Part shown: positions 10,467 to 20,596 of the stretch, one piece after another
Layout: each line of letters starts with the position of its first letter
How positions within the stretch are numbered: position 1 is the stretch's first letter
NCBI RefSeq assembly: GCF_052324685.1
Contig: NC_135226.1
Location: 16,641,384 to 16,705,383 of the forward strand
DNA: 64,000 nt
Reading direction: 5' to 3'
From: Brachyhypopomus gauderio
Lineage: Eukaryota; Chordata; Actinopteri; Gymnotiformes; Hypopomidae
Notes under the pieces: generated by a model
What the model was told of the DNA's origin: nothing
Databases searched by the model: none
The model's input: only the letters and a program-made list of their open reading frames with translations
Translations under genes and position numbers: made by a program

Positions 10467-12159
10467 TTACACATACTGCTTACCCTCAGGACACTCGTCT
10501 GGACTAGGGTCAGTGCGTAGAGCTTCGTCCAGTTCTTCTTGTACGTCCCATCTTATGGCTGCGAGGAAGCAGGAATCTTGCAGAATTTTCTCCGGTGCTT
10601 TGACTGCCTCGTCCTTCTCGTAGATCCGTGAGAGTGCATCTGCCTTGACATTCTTAGATCCAGGTCTGTAAGATACAGTGAAGCAAAAACGGGAAAAAAC
10701 AGTGCCCATCTGGCTTGTCGTGGATTCAGGCGTCTGGCTGACTTCAAGTACTCAAGATTCTTGTGGTCAGTATAAACTAGAAAGGGATGTTCCGCTCCTT
10801 CTAACCTGTGACGCCATTGTTCAAGGGCGAGTTTGATGGCCAGGAGTTCTCGGTTACCAACATCATAATTCATCTCAGCGGGTGATAATTTCCTGGAAAA
10901 GTAGGTGCAGGGGTATAACTTAGGTGGGTTCCCCTGCCGTTGAGAGAGAACAGCGCCTACTCCTACTTCCACGATGAACTGGAGCTGCGGGTCGGGAAGA
11001 TACAGAATGGGAGCGGACGTGAAAGCTTTTTTGAGGAGTGAGAACGCTCGGTCCTCTTCGGCTGTCCAGGTGAAGCGCCGATTTCCCCCACCCTTCAAGA
11101 GATTAGTCAGAGGGGCTGCCAACTCACCAAAACCACAGATGAAACGGCGACAGAAGTTCGCAAACCCCAGGAATCTTTGTAGTTCTTTCGTGGAGCGGAA
11201 TGTCGGCCACTTCGTGACAGCCTCCACCTTTCCTGAATCCATGGAGATCCGACCAGGGGAAAGAGTACACCCCAGGAACGTCATCGAGGAGCGATTAAAC
11301 TCGCACTTCTCTGCCTTTACATAGAGATTATGTTCTCGCAGGCATTGTAGTACCGCAGAGACGTGTTGGACGTGTTCCAAGACAGAAGGGGAGTAAATCA
11401 GGGTATCGTCAATATAAACAAACACAAATTTATCAATGATGTCACGGAAGATCTCATCCATGAATGCTTGGAATACGGAGGGGCTGTTTGTCAGTTCATA
11501 CGGCATTACTAAGTACTCGTAGTGTCCTCTGGGGGTAACAAAGGCAGTCTTCCACTCATCGCCCTCTCTGATACGGATCAGGTTGTAAGCACCAGCTTTG
11601 TGAACACATTAGCTCCCATAAGGCGTTCCTGTGACGCGGCGATAAAAGGGAGAGGGTACGCATACTTGGATGTAACGGCGTTCAGGGCACGGTAATCGAT
11701 ACAAGGACACAATCCCCCATCCTTCTTTTCGATGAAGAAGAAACCGGCCACTACTGGAGAAGTGGAGTGGACATAGGACTCCATCGCCAGATCTTCAGGA
11801 CGTGACAGAGGGTAAGGTTTTGTCTTGCGAGGTAAGGGGGCTCCAGGTAGGAGGTCTATTGCGCAATCACAGGGACGATGGGGAGGCAGACGACAGGCGC
11901 TGTCTTTGTTGAAAACGTCAGCGAAGCTTTGATACTGCACCGGGACGACGTCAGACAGAGGAGAGTCGGGGCTTTCCACCAAGGAGGACCGGAGGGGTAG
12001 GTGCATGCAGTCACTGAGGCAGCTGGCCTTCCACCGTATGAGCTCGCATCTCTTCCAGGAGATTTTCGGGTCGTGTGTAGACAGCCACGGGAAGCCGAGT
12101 ATGACGGGATCTCGGGGTGTGGAGATGAGGAAGAATTCCCGCATTTCGCTGTGGAACAA
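10467..12159 (-). pseudogene. Gypsy reverse transcriptase and RNase H, broken
   Basis: The N-terminal half (about 11578-12159) has VILGFPWL, the linker to protease, and CIDYRALNAVT of the reverse transcriptase. The second half (10553-11506) carries the catalytic YIDD (aspartates near 11405-11410), then [12 protein letters not shown]. The RNase H start reads [13 protein letters not shown], lacking the DASD-type stretch with the first catalytic aspartate seen in the family; the later TDHKNLEYL is present. A separate frame (10467-10709) holds VKADALSR. At least two frame breaks and the RNase H deletion make it non-functional. Confidence 0.85.
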
Positions 12160-12165
12160 GCCTAC

Positions 12166-12549
12166 TCACAGTTCGACGGGACAGGTACGAAGCGTTATTA
12201 CACCCTCGCCTATAGGTTGACCGTTTAGCGAATTTACTTTCAAGGGAGGTTCTACAGGTAAGGTGGGGAGGCATAGGTGATAGGCTAGGTCCGGATCTAT
12301 AAAATCACCGGCAGCTCCCGAATCAACCAAAGCTGACAGGTGCGTGACTATACCTCCCCAGGATATTTGTTTGGGTAGGTTTACTTGGTTATTTCTTCGG
12401 GTATCCAGTAAAGACTGACACATAAGTGGGGATCTGCCCAGCCGCAAGGACTCATCAGCTGCATGAAGGCTAGTGACACACGTCTGGGACGGTGGTGTGC
12501 AAGACGTGGCGAAGGGGGAGTCAACACTATTAGAACGGTAGGTTCTCAA
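12166..12549 (-). pseudogene. Gypsy aspartic protease segment
   Basis: The frame contains ALVDSGAAGDFID, the catalytic DSG loop of retropepsin-type proteases, followed by the usual LNG turn (SLNGQPIGEG). It separates gag from polymerase in the element and is disconnected from both by frame breaks. Confidence 0.75.
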
Positions 12550-12584
12550 CTTGTCAACTTGTATGGCAGCTTGGATGAATTCCG

Positions 12585-13185
12585 CTAACGTGAGGGTTTC
12601 ACTCCTGCAGGCGAGTTCAACCTGTACATATCTGCCTTCAGACCACGGCGGAATACCGTTTTCAGGGCCAAGTCACTCCATCCACTCCCTGTAGCCAGTG
12701 TGCGGAACTCCCTCGCATAGTCAGCTGCACTTCGTTGTCCTTGTTGGAGTTCGTAAAGTCGGTCTCCAACGTCACGGCCATCTGCGGGATGATCGAAGAC
12801 AGCTCTGAACAAGGCAGTGAAATGATTTTCAGACTGGAGAGCTGGGTCGTTAAAGTCCCACAACGCTGTGCCCCAAGTACCTGCTACACCCGTGAGAAAC
12901 AACAGGATGAAGTGAATCTTCTGCAGTTCGGTCTGGAATCGGGCAGGGTGATATGTGAAATATATAGAACATTGCATGAGAAAATTACGGCAGCAGTCAG
13001 GAGACCCATCGTAATGTTCAGGTTCTGCTACGGGGACGTTCATGGTCGAAGAAGTAGCAGCGGTGACCAGACGGACAGTTTCTTGGAGCGCAGTGATGTT
13101 TACCCCTTGATCCTGTATGATCTTCCTGTATGAGTTGGTGGATCGTCTCGGTGAGTGTTGTAACGGTAACTTCTGCTGGATCCAT
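12585..13185 (-). pseudogene. Gypsy gag remnant
   Basis: A gag start (ATG at 13185 on the minus strand, MDPAEV) lies 18 bp inside the 5' LTR. The capsid-like part (about 12585-13043) contains EHYDGSPDCCRNFLMQC, YELQQGQRSAADYAREFR and a hydrophobic GVAGTW segment, as in retrotransposon gag proteins. The two parts are in different frames. It would form the particle shell; this copy is frameshifted. Confidence 0.75.
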
Positions 13186-13949
13186 GTTGTAGGCGAAGTA
13201 TTCTGTAACGTATTGACCAGACAGAGAGGGATCCAACTGCGGAAGTATACCGCTTTTATTCAAATGAGTCACGTTTACAGAAAATGGTACGAGTATCACT
13301 AGCGCTAGATGTAGTAACAACGATAGCATTTTCTTGGGATGGTCAGGACGGTCCAGGGTCATAACGAGAGGGCAGAATCCGGGAGGTACAGGAGGGCTAG
13401 ACAGGAGGCGAGGTCTGAGGAGAAAGCAAGGGTCAGAGCACAGGAGATCGAACAGGCAATGGAAACGCTTGGTATGCTGCATGGAAACGGCAATACTTCG
13501 CGACGAGGAAGTGGTAGGAAGGTGTATATATGTGACTGAAAAGGGGGCGTGGTGATTAGCAGCAGGTGAATCTAGGAGGGACATATCAGACGGCATTCCT
13601 TACATTAGTCTAGAAACACGTCCGTTGTGTTGTGGGCCACTTCCGTTGTGTTGTAGCTGGTTTTGCAGCATTTCTGAATTTGCAATGCGCTTCCGAAATG
13701 TAGTGCACGCATTGTCTTTTTGATGCATTTGTTTTGCGTATTTGCAGCACGTTTTTCGCGTGCATCACGATGGGCTTTCAGGGCCACCGTATAATGGTCT
13801 TTCAGTGCCAGGAAAAGAGCCATGCAGAACTGTGTCTACTGTCTAGAGAAAGATATTGAAGTATTTTGGATATACTACTCCAAAATAATCAGTACTGCAA
13901 GACTCAGCATCTCTAGACAATCTTGAAAATTGCAGGAAGAGTAAATTAG

Positions 13950-14514
13950 TTTAATGAATGACTAAGAGGAGTTAGATGTAGAGAAGAGCAAGATTTATTC
14001 AAGGCAAATCCATAATCAGAGTTGTTGTAACAGTCCAGGGTCATATCAGGAGGGCATACTTAAATTCACGGAGGACAAGACACAAGTGCAGCACATAAAG
14101 ATAATGAGTAAAGATAACGAGACAAGAGACGAATAAAACAAACGACACAGATGAACACACAAAGATCAAGACACACATGGAAACGACTGTATATGGACAG
14201 ACATAAACACATGGACCCACCTGGAGGTGAGGAGCTGTACCAAGACACCAGGAGGACAAGGCACCGAGAAACACAGAGAATGGGGAACATCAGGCTACGT
14301 ACAAAGACCAGCAAGCAGGAAGACAAAACACAGAGTTTTAATACACAGAGAAATGAGGCAGGGAACAATAAAGAGAGACGGAATTACAAATAAAAGGGTG
14401 TGACAACTAGAATAAAAACAAAAACACACACAGAATACCAAAATAGAAAGACAGGAGGTGCTAAAGAGAACATGACAACAAGTCTGACAGGTGGAGCTGG
14501 AACTAAATGTGACA
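13950..14514 (-). mobile_element. Solo LTR
   Basis: Flanked by a perfect 5-bp duplication ATTAG (13945-13949 and 14515-14519). The minus-strand sequence starts TGTCACATTTAG. The plus-strand left edge reads TTTAATGAATG where a relative at 39838 has TGTAATGCAG, so the terminal TG has probably mutated. The interior is ACA-rich and non-coding. A related LTR lies near 29550-30167. Confidence 0.65.
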
Positions 14515-15160
14515 ATTAGGCTATAAAATGCTGAAAATGTTAATGAAAAACCTCTAAATGAGACAAGTTATCCTGATCATCTGGTGGGTGGTGATGTATT
14601 TGTGTCCATATGTGATCATTAAATGTTTTTAACAATACCAATTGGCATAATAGAAATTGTATTTTATTTCTCTAATAAATGTTGTCTAAAATCAGTGTAA
14701 CAAGTCTAGTTGGCTTGATTTAAGATGGGATGAGTGAATTCAGATGAACATGCACTAATGGAATTTAGCAAACCTACAAAAACACTAATTAAATAAACAA
14801 TAACATAACATAAAATTTGAATCTTTTAATTGGATAGTGTTATGATCTCCGTCGTATTGTGTCATAATGATGTCAGTTATGCCTGTGTCTGTTATGAGTC
14901 TGCCCCTTTAAGACAGGGGGCCCCTGTTTACAGTGGGCCGTCTGTTCTTCGCCTTCCACACCTGATGCGGCTTAACGTGACGACAGAGGGAGGAAGAAGA
15001 AGAGTATGACAAGTATAAAGGTGGAAGTGGACATGGACGAGGGGCGTTACGCCTCGGTTTTGTGCACATTCGGTTTCCCCTTTTTAGATGAGATTTGATA
15101 ATTCGGTTGTTGATTCTTACTTTGTATGATTGAGTCTACATTTGTTGCACTAGTAGTAAG
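14515..15160. other. Intergenic; possible LTR-like fragment
   Basis: The first part is AT-rich and featureless. From about 14840 a TGTTATGATCTCCG start, a CCCTTTAAGACAGG stretch and a TATAAAGG box at about 15017 look like an LTR or promoter of an older element. No matching second end was found before the next insertion at 15161. Confidence 0.35.
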
Positions 15161-15629
15161 TAGTGATGGGCAAATGAAGCCTCATGAAGCAATGAAGCTT
15201 TCCAACCCTTTGCTTTGCAAAAAGGTTCATTACTCGAGGCTTCATTCATCACTCACTAGTGACATCTGCTGCTGAAACTGTAACAGCCTTGTCATTCAGT
15301 TGGATCATACTTTCAAAAATTTGTAAATGCAATATTGTCACAAAGTTTCCATCAAACTCATGTTTAGTAACAGAGAATCAATTAAATCATATTAATTGAC
15401 ATGTTTTAATTATTAAAATGATTTGTAGCCAATCTAATCCTTGACCATCAGTGGTTGTGTTGGGTTTTCTTGTATGTCATGGACTTATTTGACAATGAAG
15501 ATATGTTGTACTTTACTATATTGGGAACTGAGTGATTGTTGAGGCAGACTGAATATTTTGAGTTAGAAACTGAGTAAAAAAAGAATGTGTTTAAAATAAT
15601 TGCTTCTTGGGGGTTCTAGATCTGGTTTG

Positions 15630-15820
15630 GCAGTCATGGCCTGGTGGTTAGGGAAGGAAAGTGGTTAGGGAACTGGTCTTGTAACCGGAGGGTCGTGGGT
15701 TTGATCCCCAGACCTGAGGCCATGACTGAGGTACCCCTGAGCATGGCTCTTAACCCTCAATTGCTCACTTGTATAAAAATGAGATAAAGTGTAAGTCGCT
15801 CTGGATAAGGGCGTCTGGTA
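15630..15820 (+). mobile_element. tRNA-derived SINE, interrupted by Tc1
   Basis: Carries an A box (TGGCCTGGTGG) and a B box (GGTTTGATCCC) as in RNA polymerase III promoters, then the family tail CTCTGGATAAGGGCGTCTG. The tail continues after the Tc1 element at 17051 (AAATGTAAAATG), as in the intact copy at 40525. A short internal duplication (AAAGTGGTTAGGGAA) distinguishes this copy. Confidence 0.8.
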
Positions 15821-17050
15821 CAGTGGGGAAAATAAGTATTTAGTCAGTCACCAATTGTGCAAGTTCTCCCACTTAAAAAGATGAGAGAGGCCGGTAATTG
15901 ACATCATAGGTAGACCTCAACTATGAGAGACAAAATGTGAAAAAAAATTTGAGAAAATCATTTTGTCTGACTTTTAAAGAATTTATTTGCAAATAATGGT
16001 GGAAAATAAGTATTTGGTCAATAACAAAAGTTCATCTCAGTACTTTGTTGTATATCCTCTGTTGGCAATGACAGAGGTCAAACGTTTTCTGTAAGTCTTC
16101 ACAAGGTTGGCACACACTGTTGCTGGTATGTTGGCCCATTCCTCCATGCAGATCTCCTCTATTAAAGCAGTGATGTTTTGGGGCTGTCGGCGGGCAACAC
16201 GGACTTTTAACTCCCTCCAAAGGTTTTCGGTGGGGTTGAGATCGGGAGACTGGCTAGGCCACTCCAGGACCTAGAAATGTTTCTTACGAAGCCACTCCTT
16301 TGTTGCCCTGGCAGCGTGTTTGGGATCATTGTCATGCTGAAAGACCCAGCCACATTTCATCTTCATTGCCCTTGCTGATGGAAGGAGGTTTGCACCCAAA
16401 ATCTCACAATACATGGCCCCATTCATTCTTTCATGTACACGGACCAGTCGTTCTGGTCCCTTTGCAGAGAAATAGCCCCAAAGCATGATGTTGCACCCCC
16501 ATGCTTGACAGTTGGTATGGTGTTCTTTGGATGCAACTCAGCATTCACTGTCCTCCAAACACGACGAGTTGTGTTTTTACCAAATAGTTCTACTTTGCTT
16601 TCATCTGACCATATGACATTCTCCCAATACTCTTCTGGAACATCCAAATGCTCTCTAGCAAACTTCAGACGTGCCTGAATATGGACTGGCTTAAGCAGGG
16701 GGACACATCTGGCACTGCAAGATCTGAGTCCCTGGCGTCGTAGTGTGTTGCTGATGGTAGCCTTTGTAACTTTGGTCCCAGCTTTCTGCACGTCATTCAC
16801 TAGATCCCCCCTTGTGGTTCTGGGATTTTTCCTCACCGTTCTTGTGATCATTTTGACCCCACAGGCTGAGATCTGGCATGGAGCCCCAGATCGAGGGAGA
16901 TTAGTAGTGGTCTTGTAGGTCTTCCATTTTCTGATTATTGCTCCCACAGTAGATTTCTTCACATCAAGCTGCTTGCCTATTGCAGATTCAGTCTTCCCAG
17001 CCTGGAACTTGGACAATTGGTGACTGACTAAATACTTATTTTCCCCACTG
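15821..17050 (-). mobile_element. Tc1-type DNA transposon
   Basis: Perfect-looking inverted ends (CAGTGGGGAAAATAAGTATT at both termini, inward) are flanked by the TA dinucleotide at 15819-15820 and 17051-17052, the Tc1/mariner target. The transposase reads on the minus strand. At 1230 bp it is close to full length for small fish Tc1 elements. Its insertion split the tail of a SINE. Confidence 0.93.
16035..17025 (-). pseudogene. Tc1 transposase pseudogene
   Basis: The protein would bind the inverted ends and cut and paste the element. Seen on the minus strand: a helix-turn-helix region ([12 protein letters not shown]), the first catalytic aspartate in WSDES (codon 16603-16605), and the second in FQHDNDPKH near 16330. 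The frame shifts near 16450-16490 between these two. A stop codon near 16272 follows RKKHF; the last part with the catalytic glutamate region and EEICMEEW is readable only after it, in pieces to about 16035. The N-terminus also looks shortened. Inactive. Confidence 0.85.
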
Positions 17051-17560
17051 TAAATGTAAAATGTTTTTAACATTACAAACAAGGTTTGCCTCTTCCAATG
17101 GTTTTTAGTCTGTTTTTGATGTGTGAATCTGATGTACATCCTGATCAAACAAAAAGAATTTAGAACGTTCCAGATTTTAAATTAAAATAAAAATTTAACC
17201 ACCCACTACAACCCACGAAGCAACAGGGTTCATAGTGCTTTTATTTTGAAAAACGATACGCAAAATGAAGCAATGACGTGGCCGATGTTATCCGAGGCCT
17301 CGTTTGTTGCTGATCACGTGATTTTGCTCAATATGACACAAGCTCCGAAGCGGGGCTTCATCGGACACGCCCCCTTTTTACTCGGTACACGCCTCGAAGC
17401 CTCGCTTCAGATGTCCCATCACTAGAAACAATAGTAAGATACTATTGATTATTGACTATTAACTGAAATGACTTCCTGCATTTCTGCTCTCCACTCTATC
17501 ATCCACTCTGTTATATTATCAGGTATACAGTGAGGAAAGCACATGTCTAAGTTCATGCAT

Positions 17561-18040
17561 ATTCAATAGCCCTTGTTTTCACAGTGGGGCAATGAATACC
17601 CGTAGGACATAAATCCACCATCAATTAGCAAAAACTTGGTGGATGGATGAGAAAGTGAGTTTACCTGGTAATTTATTGAGTCTGATGGAATTTAGGGTCA
17701 TGGTTCCTTAGTCAGAAAAATGCTAGGTTTATGCTTTCCTAATCTTTGTACTTTATGGAACTTAGTGTGCCACCAGGTAAACCATTTTATGGCTTTGTTG
17801 CTTGACATTTTGGTTCCTGTATGTAGGCCATGCATGAGAGGAAGTTCACTCTGACCAGATCAGAGTTACAGATTAATACTTTTTTTTTCCTCCATTGACA
17901 CAAAGACAAAGTGTTTGTGGATTTTCAATAATGTCATTATGTATTTTAACTTGTAGTGAGCTCATCATTAAATTGCATCTTCAGGGAGCTGCTACATCAT
18001 TGTCAACATCATCTAAATAACAAAACTTTGGATATATAAG
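17561..18040 (+). promoter_or_regulatory. OR2 5' flank and promoter block
   Basis: From about 17561 to the start codon this flank is a close paralogue of the OR3 flank (from about 23750). The conserved AAATTGCATCTTCAGGGAG block is at about 17970-17988, and ATATATAAG at 18032-18040, 216 bp before the ATG. A conserved AAAGTCAGCACTACAATG motif follows near 18077. The promoter role is inferred from conservation among the six receptors. Confidence 0.6.
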
Positions 18041-18247
18041 CATGGGTACCACACAAGAAAAGCAACTGACTATGTGAAAGTCAGCACTACAATGCCTCAG
18101 AAATGAACATCAGATGGTTGTGAACATGTTATGGAGATATATGCACAAGGAAAAAACATCACTCAGAGAATTCTTTTTTAAATTGATGCTTGTACATTTT
18201 GAATGATTGTAGTCAGATTTTGTATATAAATGGACTGAGAACGAGTG

Positions 18248-19186
18248 ATGGAAAATTCATCCACAGAGTTCATCTTTGTACTTCATGGACTGAATGACAC
18301 AATGACACACAAACAAATTTACTTTGCATTTGGACTTATTGTGTACATAATTACACTGTTTGTAAATTTGCTGCTAGTCATAACAATTGTTCTGGATAAG
18401 ACACTTTGTGAACCTATGTATCTGTTCATATGCAGTTTGTTTGTAAATGGAATTTGTGGTGCTTCTGCTTTCTATCCAAAGATCCTTGCTGATCTTTTAT
18501 CAGACTCATCGATCATCTCATATATAGCTTGTCAGATACAAACATATGTAATTTTCTTTTATACTTTGTGTGAAATAACGTGTCTAACAGTTATGGCATA
18601 TGACAGGTATGTAGCTATTTGTAAGCCTTTGGAATATCTCACCATTATGACATATCAGAATGTTGGGAAACTGCTGGCTTTTAGTTGGCTCTTCTCCTTA
18701 CTGCAGACAGCCATTATGACAGTGATGACAGCCAGTTTGCCTTTATGTGGTAATGATATTGATAAACTTTACTGTTCAGTCGTGGACATTATTATGCTAT
18801 CTTGCACAGATGTGACTATGCTTGATGTGTATGGGAATATTCTAACACTTTCTCTTGTTGCTCAAATAACATTTATAATTACATCATATATTTACATCAT
18901 CAGAACCTCTTTACAATCCAAGACAGGGAAGGTTAAATTCATGCAGACATGTCTTCCCCATTTAATCACCCTCACCAACTTTACTGTTGCAATGCTCTTT
19001 GATATTACACATTCTCGCTATATCAAAAGTCAATCACAGCAAGCTCTGCACAATATATTGGGTATGGAGTTTCTTGTTTTGCCTCCTCTTCTAAATCCCA
19101 TAATATATGGAATGAAACTGACCCAGATGCGGCGCCAGTTTGTGAAACTGTATGTGAACAAATTTAAAGCACTGAGACAGGGCTGA
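18248..19186 (+). CDS. Odorant receptor OR2
   Basis: An intact 312-residue seven-transmembrane odorant receptor. ATG at 18248 is chosen over the preceding GTG. Features: NSS/NDT potential glycosylation sites near the N-terminus, TM1 with the conserved asparagine (FVNLLLV), EPMYLFIC in TM2, MAYDRYVAIC at residues 116-125, extracellular cysteines including LPLCGND, CLPHL in TM6 and PPLLNPIIYG in TM7. The loop motif reads YCSVVDIIMLSC rather than the YCSNW seen in OR1, OR5 and OR6. It would signal through an olfactory G protein; the ligand is unknown. Sequence style resembles the teleost delta-type (class I-like) receptors, by recollection of family motifs only. Confidence 0.95.
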   Translation: MENSSTEFIFVLHGLNDTMTHKQIYFAFGLIVYIITLFVNLLLVITIVLDKTLCEPMYLFICSLFVNGICGASAFYPKILADLLSDSSIISYIACQIQTYVIFFYTLCEITCLTVMAYDRYVAICKPLEYLTIMTYQNVGKLLAFSWLFSLLQTAIMTVMTASLPLCGNDIDKLYCSVVDIIMLSCTDVTMLDVYGNILTLSLVAQITFIITSYIYIIRTSLQSKTGKVKFMQTCLPHLITLTNFTVAMLFDITHSRYIKSQSQQALHNILGMEFLVLPPLLNPIIYGMKLTQMRRQFVKLYVNKFKALRQG

Positions 19187-19570
19187 TATCTGTGCCAAAA
19201 AGCCCTCTGCCTTAATCTAGGCATAATTTTCTTAGCTTTAGAACAGAGAAAATTGTATTTATTTTCTTCCAAAGAAAATGTGGTCACTCTTGTGTGTTAA
19301 AACCAATCAATTGGAACAAAAAAAAAAAAAAAACTGTAGCCTAAGATGAAATCAGTTCTCGACAGCAGAACTGCATGATGTTATCATGAACGATTTATCG
19401 CATGTATTTTAAAAATGAATTACTCAGAAGTTGGCCTGAAGAATTCTTAATTGACCGTTTCTAAAACTGTTAGAATTGAAAAACTGAAATATCTGGCCGA
19501 TATATATAATATGTTTAATAATGAACTTAGTTTTGGAAAAGTGTTTAAAATGTTTAACATATTATCTACA
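19187..19570. repeat. OR2 3' flank, duplicated
   Basis: Matches the first ~360 bp of the window, including ATTTTCTTAGCTTTAG and a GTGTTAAAACCAATCAATTG stretch, with small indels. The match breaks at 19571 where a transposon-like end begins. Confidence 0.8.
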
Positions 19571-20270
19571 CAGGGTTCGTACGGGTCCTGAAAAATCTGG
19601 AAAGTCATTAAAAATAAACATGCTAAAATCCAGTACTGAATAGTCCTTGAAAAGTAAAAAAAAAATGTAAAGTACTTAAAAGTAATTTATTTCATCATTT
19701 ATGTATAATATATATTTATATATAATAATATAAAAGAAACTTAATAGCGGAGTCACATTTCTGATGACCAATCGTGGCCCATATTTCAAATGCTCGTGCA
19801 AGGTTTTGGGCTTGGTATCACAAACGTGCATCACGCTGTTAGCCAGCCTGAGTCTTTCAATTTCTAGCGTGAACTTAACATTTCTCACTGTCAAGATTCA
19901 CTGAATGCCTCGTCAGCAGAGGTGGAAAGTGACTAATTACATTTACTCACATTACTGTAATTGAGTACTTTTTATGAGTAATTTGTAATTTTCTGAGTAG
20001 TTTTTGAAATATGTAATTTTTACTTTTACTTGAGTACATTTTGACCCAAGTAGTTTTACTTCACTACATTTGAATGCTCTCACATTACTGAGTAAAAAAA
20101 TATTGATGGTGAAAAATTAAATGCGGGCAGAAATTTAAACTGAAGGCCAATTACATGCCCTTTCCATTGTCTCATAATCAGTTCGTAATCTGGTGCACTT
20201 TTTTTCCAAAAGGATGAGATTGTTCTATTTTTAAATCTTCTATCTATCAGGATCTGTGGGATCCTGTGGA
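19571..20270. mobile_element. Fragments of two DNA-transposon ends
   Basis: CAGGGTTCGTACGGGTCCTG at 19571 resembles the CAGGGTACCCGCGGGTCC end at 58329. At 19917 a second end begins, CAGAGGTGGAAAG, followed by repeated TACTTTTACTTGAGTA-type motifs typical of another hAT end. Neither has a matching opposite end that I can identify, so boundaries are open. Confidence 0.5.
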
Positions 20271-20271
20271 C

Positions 20272-20595
20272 ATTTTATTGTGAAAAGTGGAATTCTGTGG
20301 GCACTGTATTTTGAATAGTTGGATTCTGTGAGCGTTTTAAATAGTGGAATCCTGTGCGCATTTTGGTTTATTTTGAGATGTGGGATCCTGTGGTCATTTT
20401 ATATTTTATTTTGAGTTGTGGCAACCTGTGGGCATTTTATTGTGAATAGTGGGATCCGGTGGGCACTGTATTTTGAATAGTTGGATCCTGTGAGCGTTTT
20501 AAATAGTGGAATCCTGTGCGCATTTTGGTTTATTTTGAGATGTGGGATCCTGTGGTCATTTTATATTTTATTTTGAGTTGTGGCAACCTGTGGGC
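20272..20595. repeat. Two tandem copies of a 162-bp unit
   Basis: Unit 1 is about 20272-20433 and unit 2 about 20434-20595, offset by exactly 162 bp with few differences. Each unit is built from shorter degenerate pieces of the form GGATCCTGTG(G/A)GCATTTT. It lies immediately before the transposase fragment. Confidence 0.85.
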
Positions 20596-20596
20596 T

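Larger units (their letters stand above)
9444..13604 (-). mobile_element. Ty3/Gypsy LTR retrotransposon, degraded
   Basis: Reads on the minus strand. The 5' LTR is 13204-13604 (TGTAACG to TTACA). The 3' LTR keeps only its last ~100 bp (9444 to about 9543), with three or four differences from the other copy. A 5-bp target duplication TTAGT flanks it at 9439-9443 and 13605-13609. Order on the minus strand is gag, protease, reverse transcriptase, RNase H, integrase, which is the Ty3/Gypsy order. Frames are broken between the domains. The RNase H core and the region joining integrase to the 3' LTR are deleted, so the copy is dead. Confidence 0.92.
8786..13788. mobile_element. Element with ~178-bp terminal inverted repeats, split by a Gypsy element
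   Basis: The left arm (8786 to about 8963) and the right arm (about 13610-13788) are inverted copies differing at scattered sites. They begin GGTGGTCCTGAAAGCCC and GGTGGCCCTGAAAGCCC read inward. Both arms include a CAACACAACGGAAGTGGCCC-type segment. The Gypsy element at 9444-13604 sits between them with its own target duplication, so it arrived later. I see no transposase. GTAT follows or precedes both outer ends, but a target duplication is not convincing, so the superfamily is unassigned. Confidence 0.7.
15161..17424. mobile_element. hAT-like element, host of nested insertions
   Basis: The ends are inverted: TAGTGATGGGCAAATGAAGC at the left and the reverse complement of TAGTGATGGGACATCTGAAG at the right, each followed inward by GCCTC/GAAGC-rich sequence. 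No clear 8-bp target duplication remains. The interior holds a SINE that itself contains a Tc1 element. No transposase of its own was seen. Confidence 0.65.

Noticed and set aside
18245-18247. GTG as the start codon of the receptors
   Set aside because: An ATG follows immediately in five of six genes. OR4 has ATG at the equivalent position without any GTG before it.
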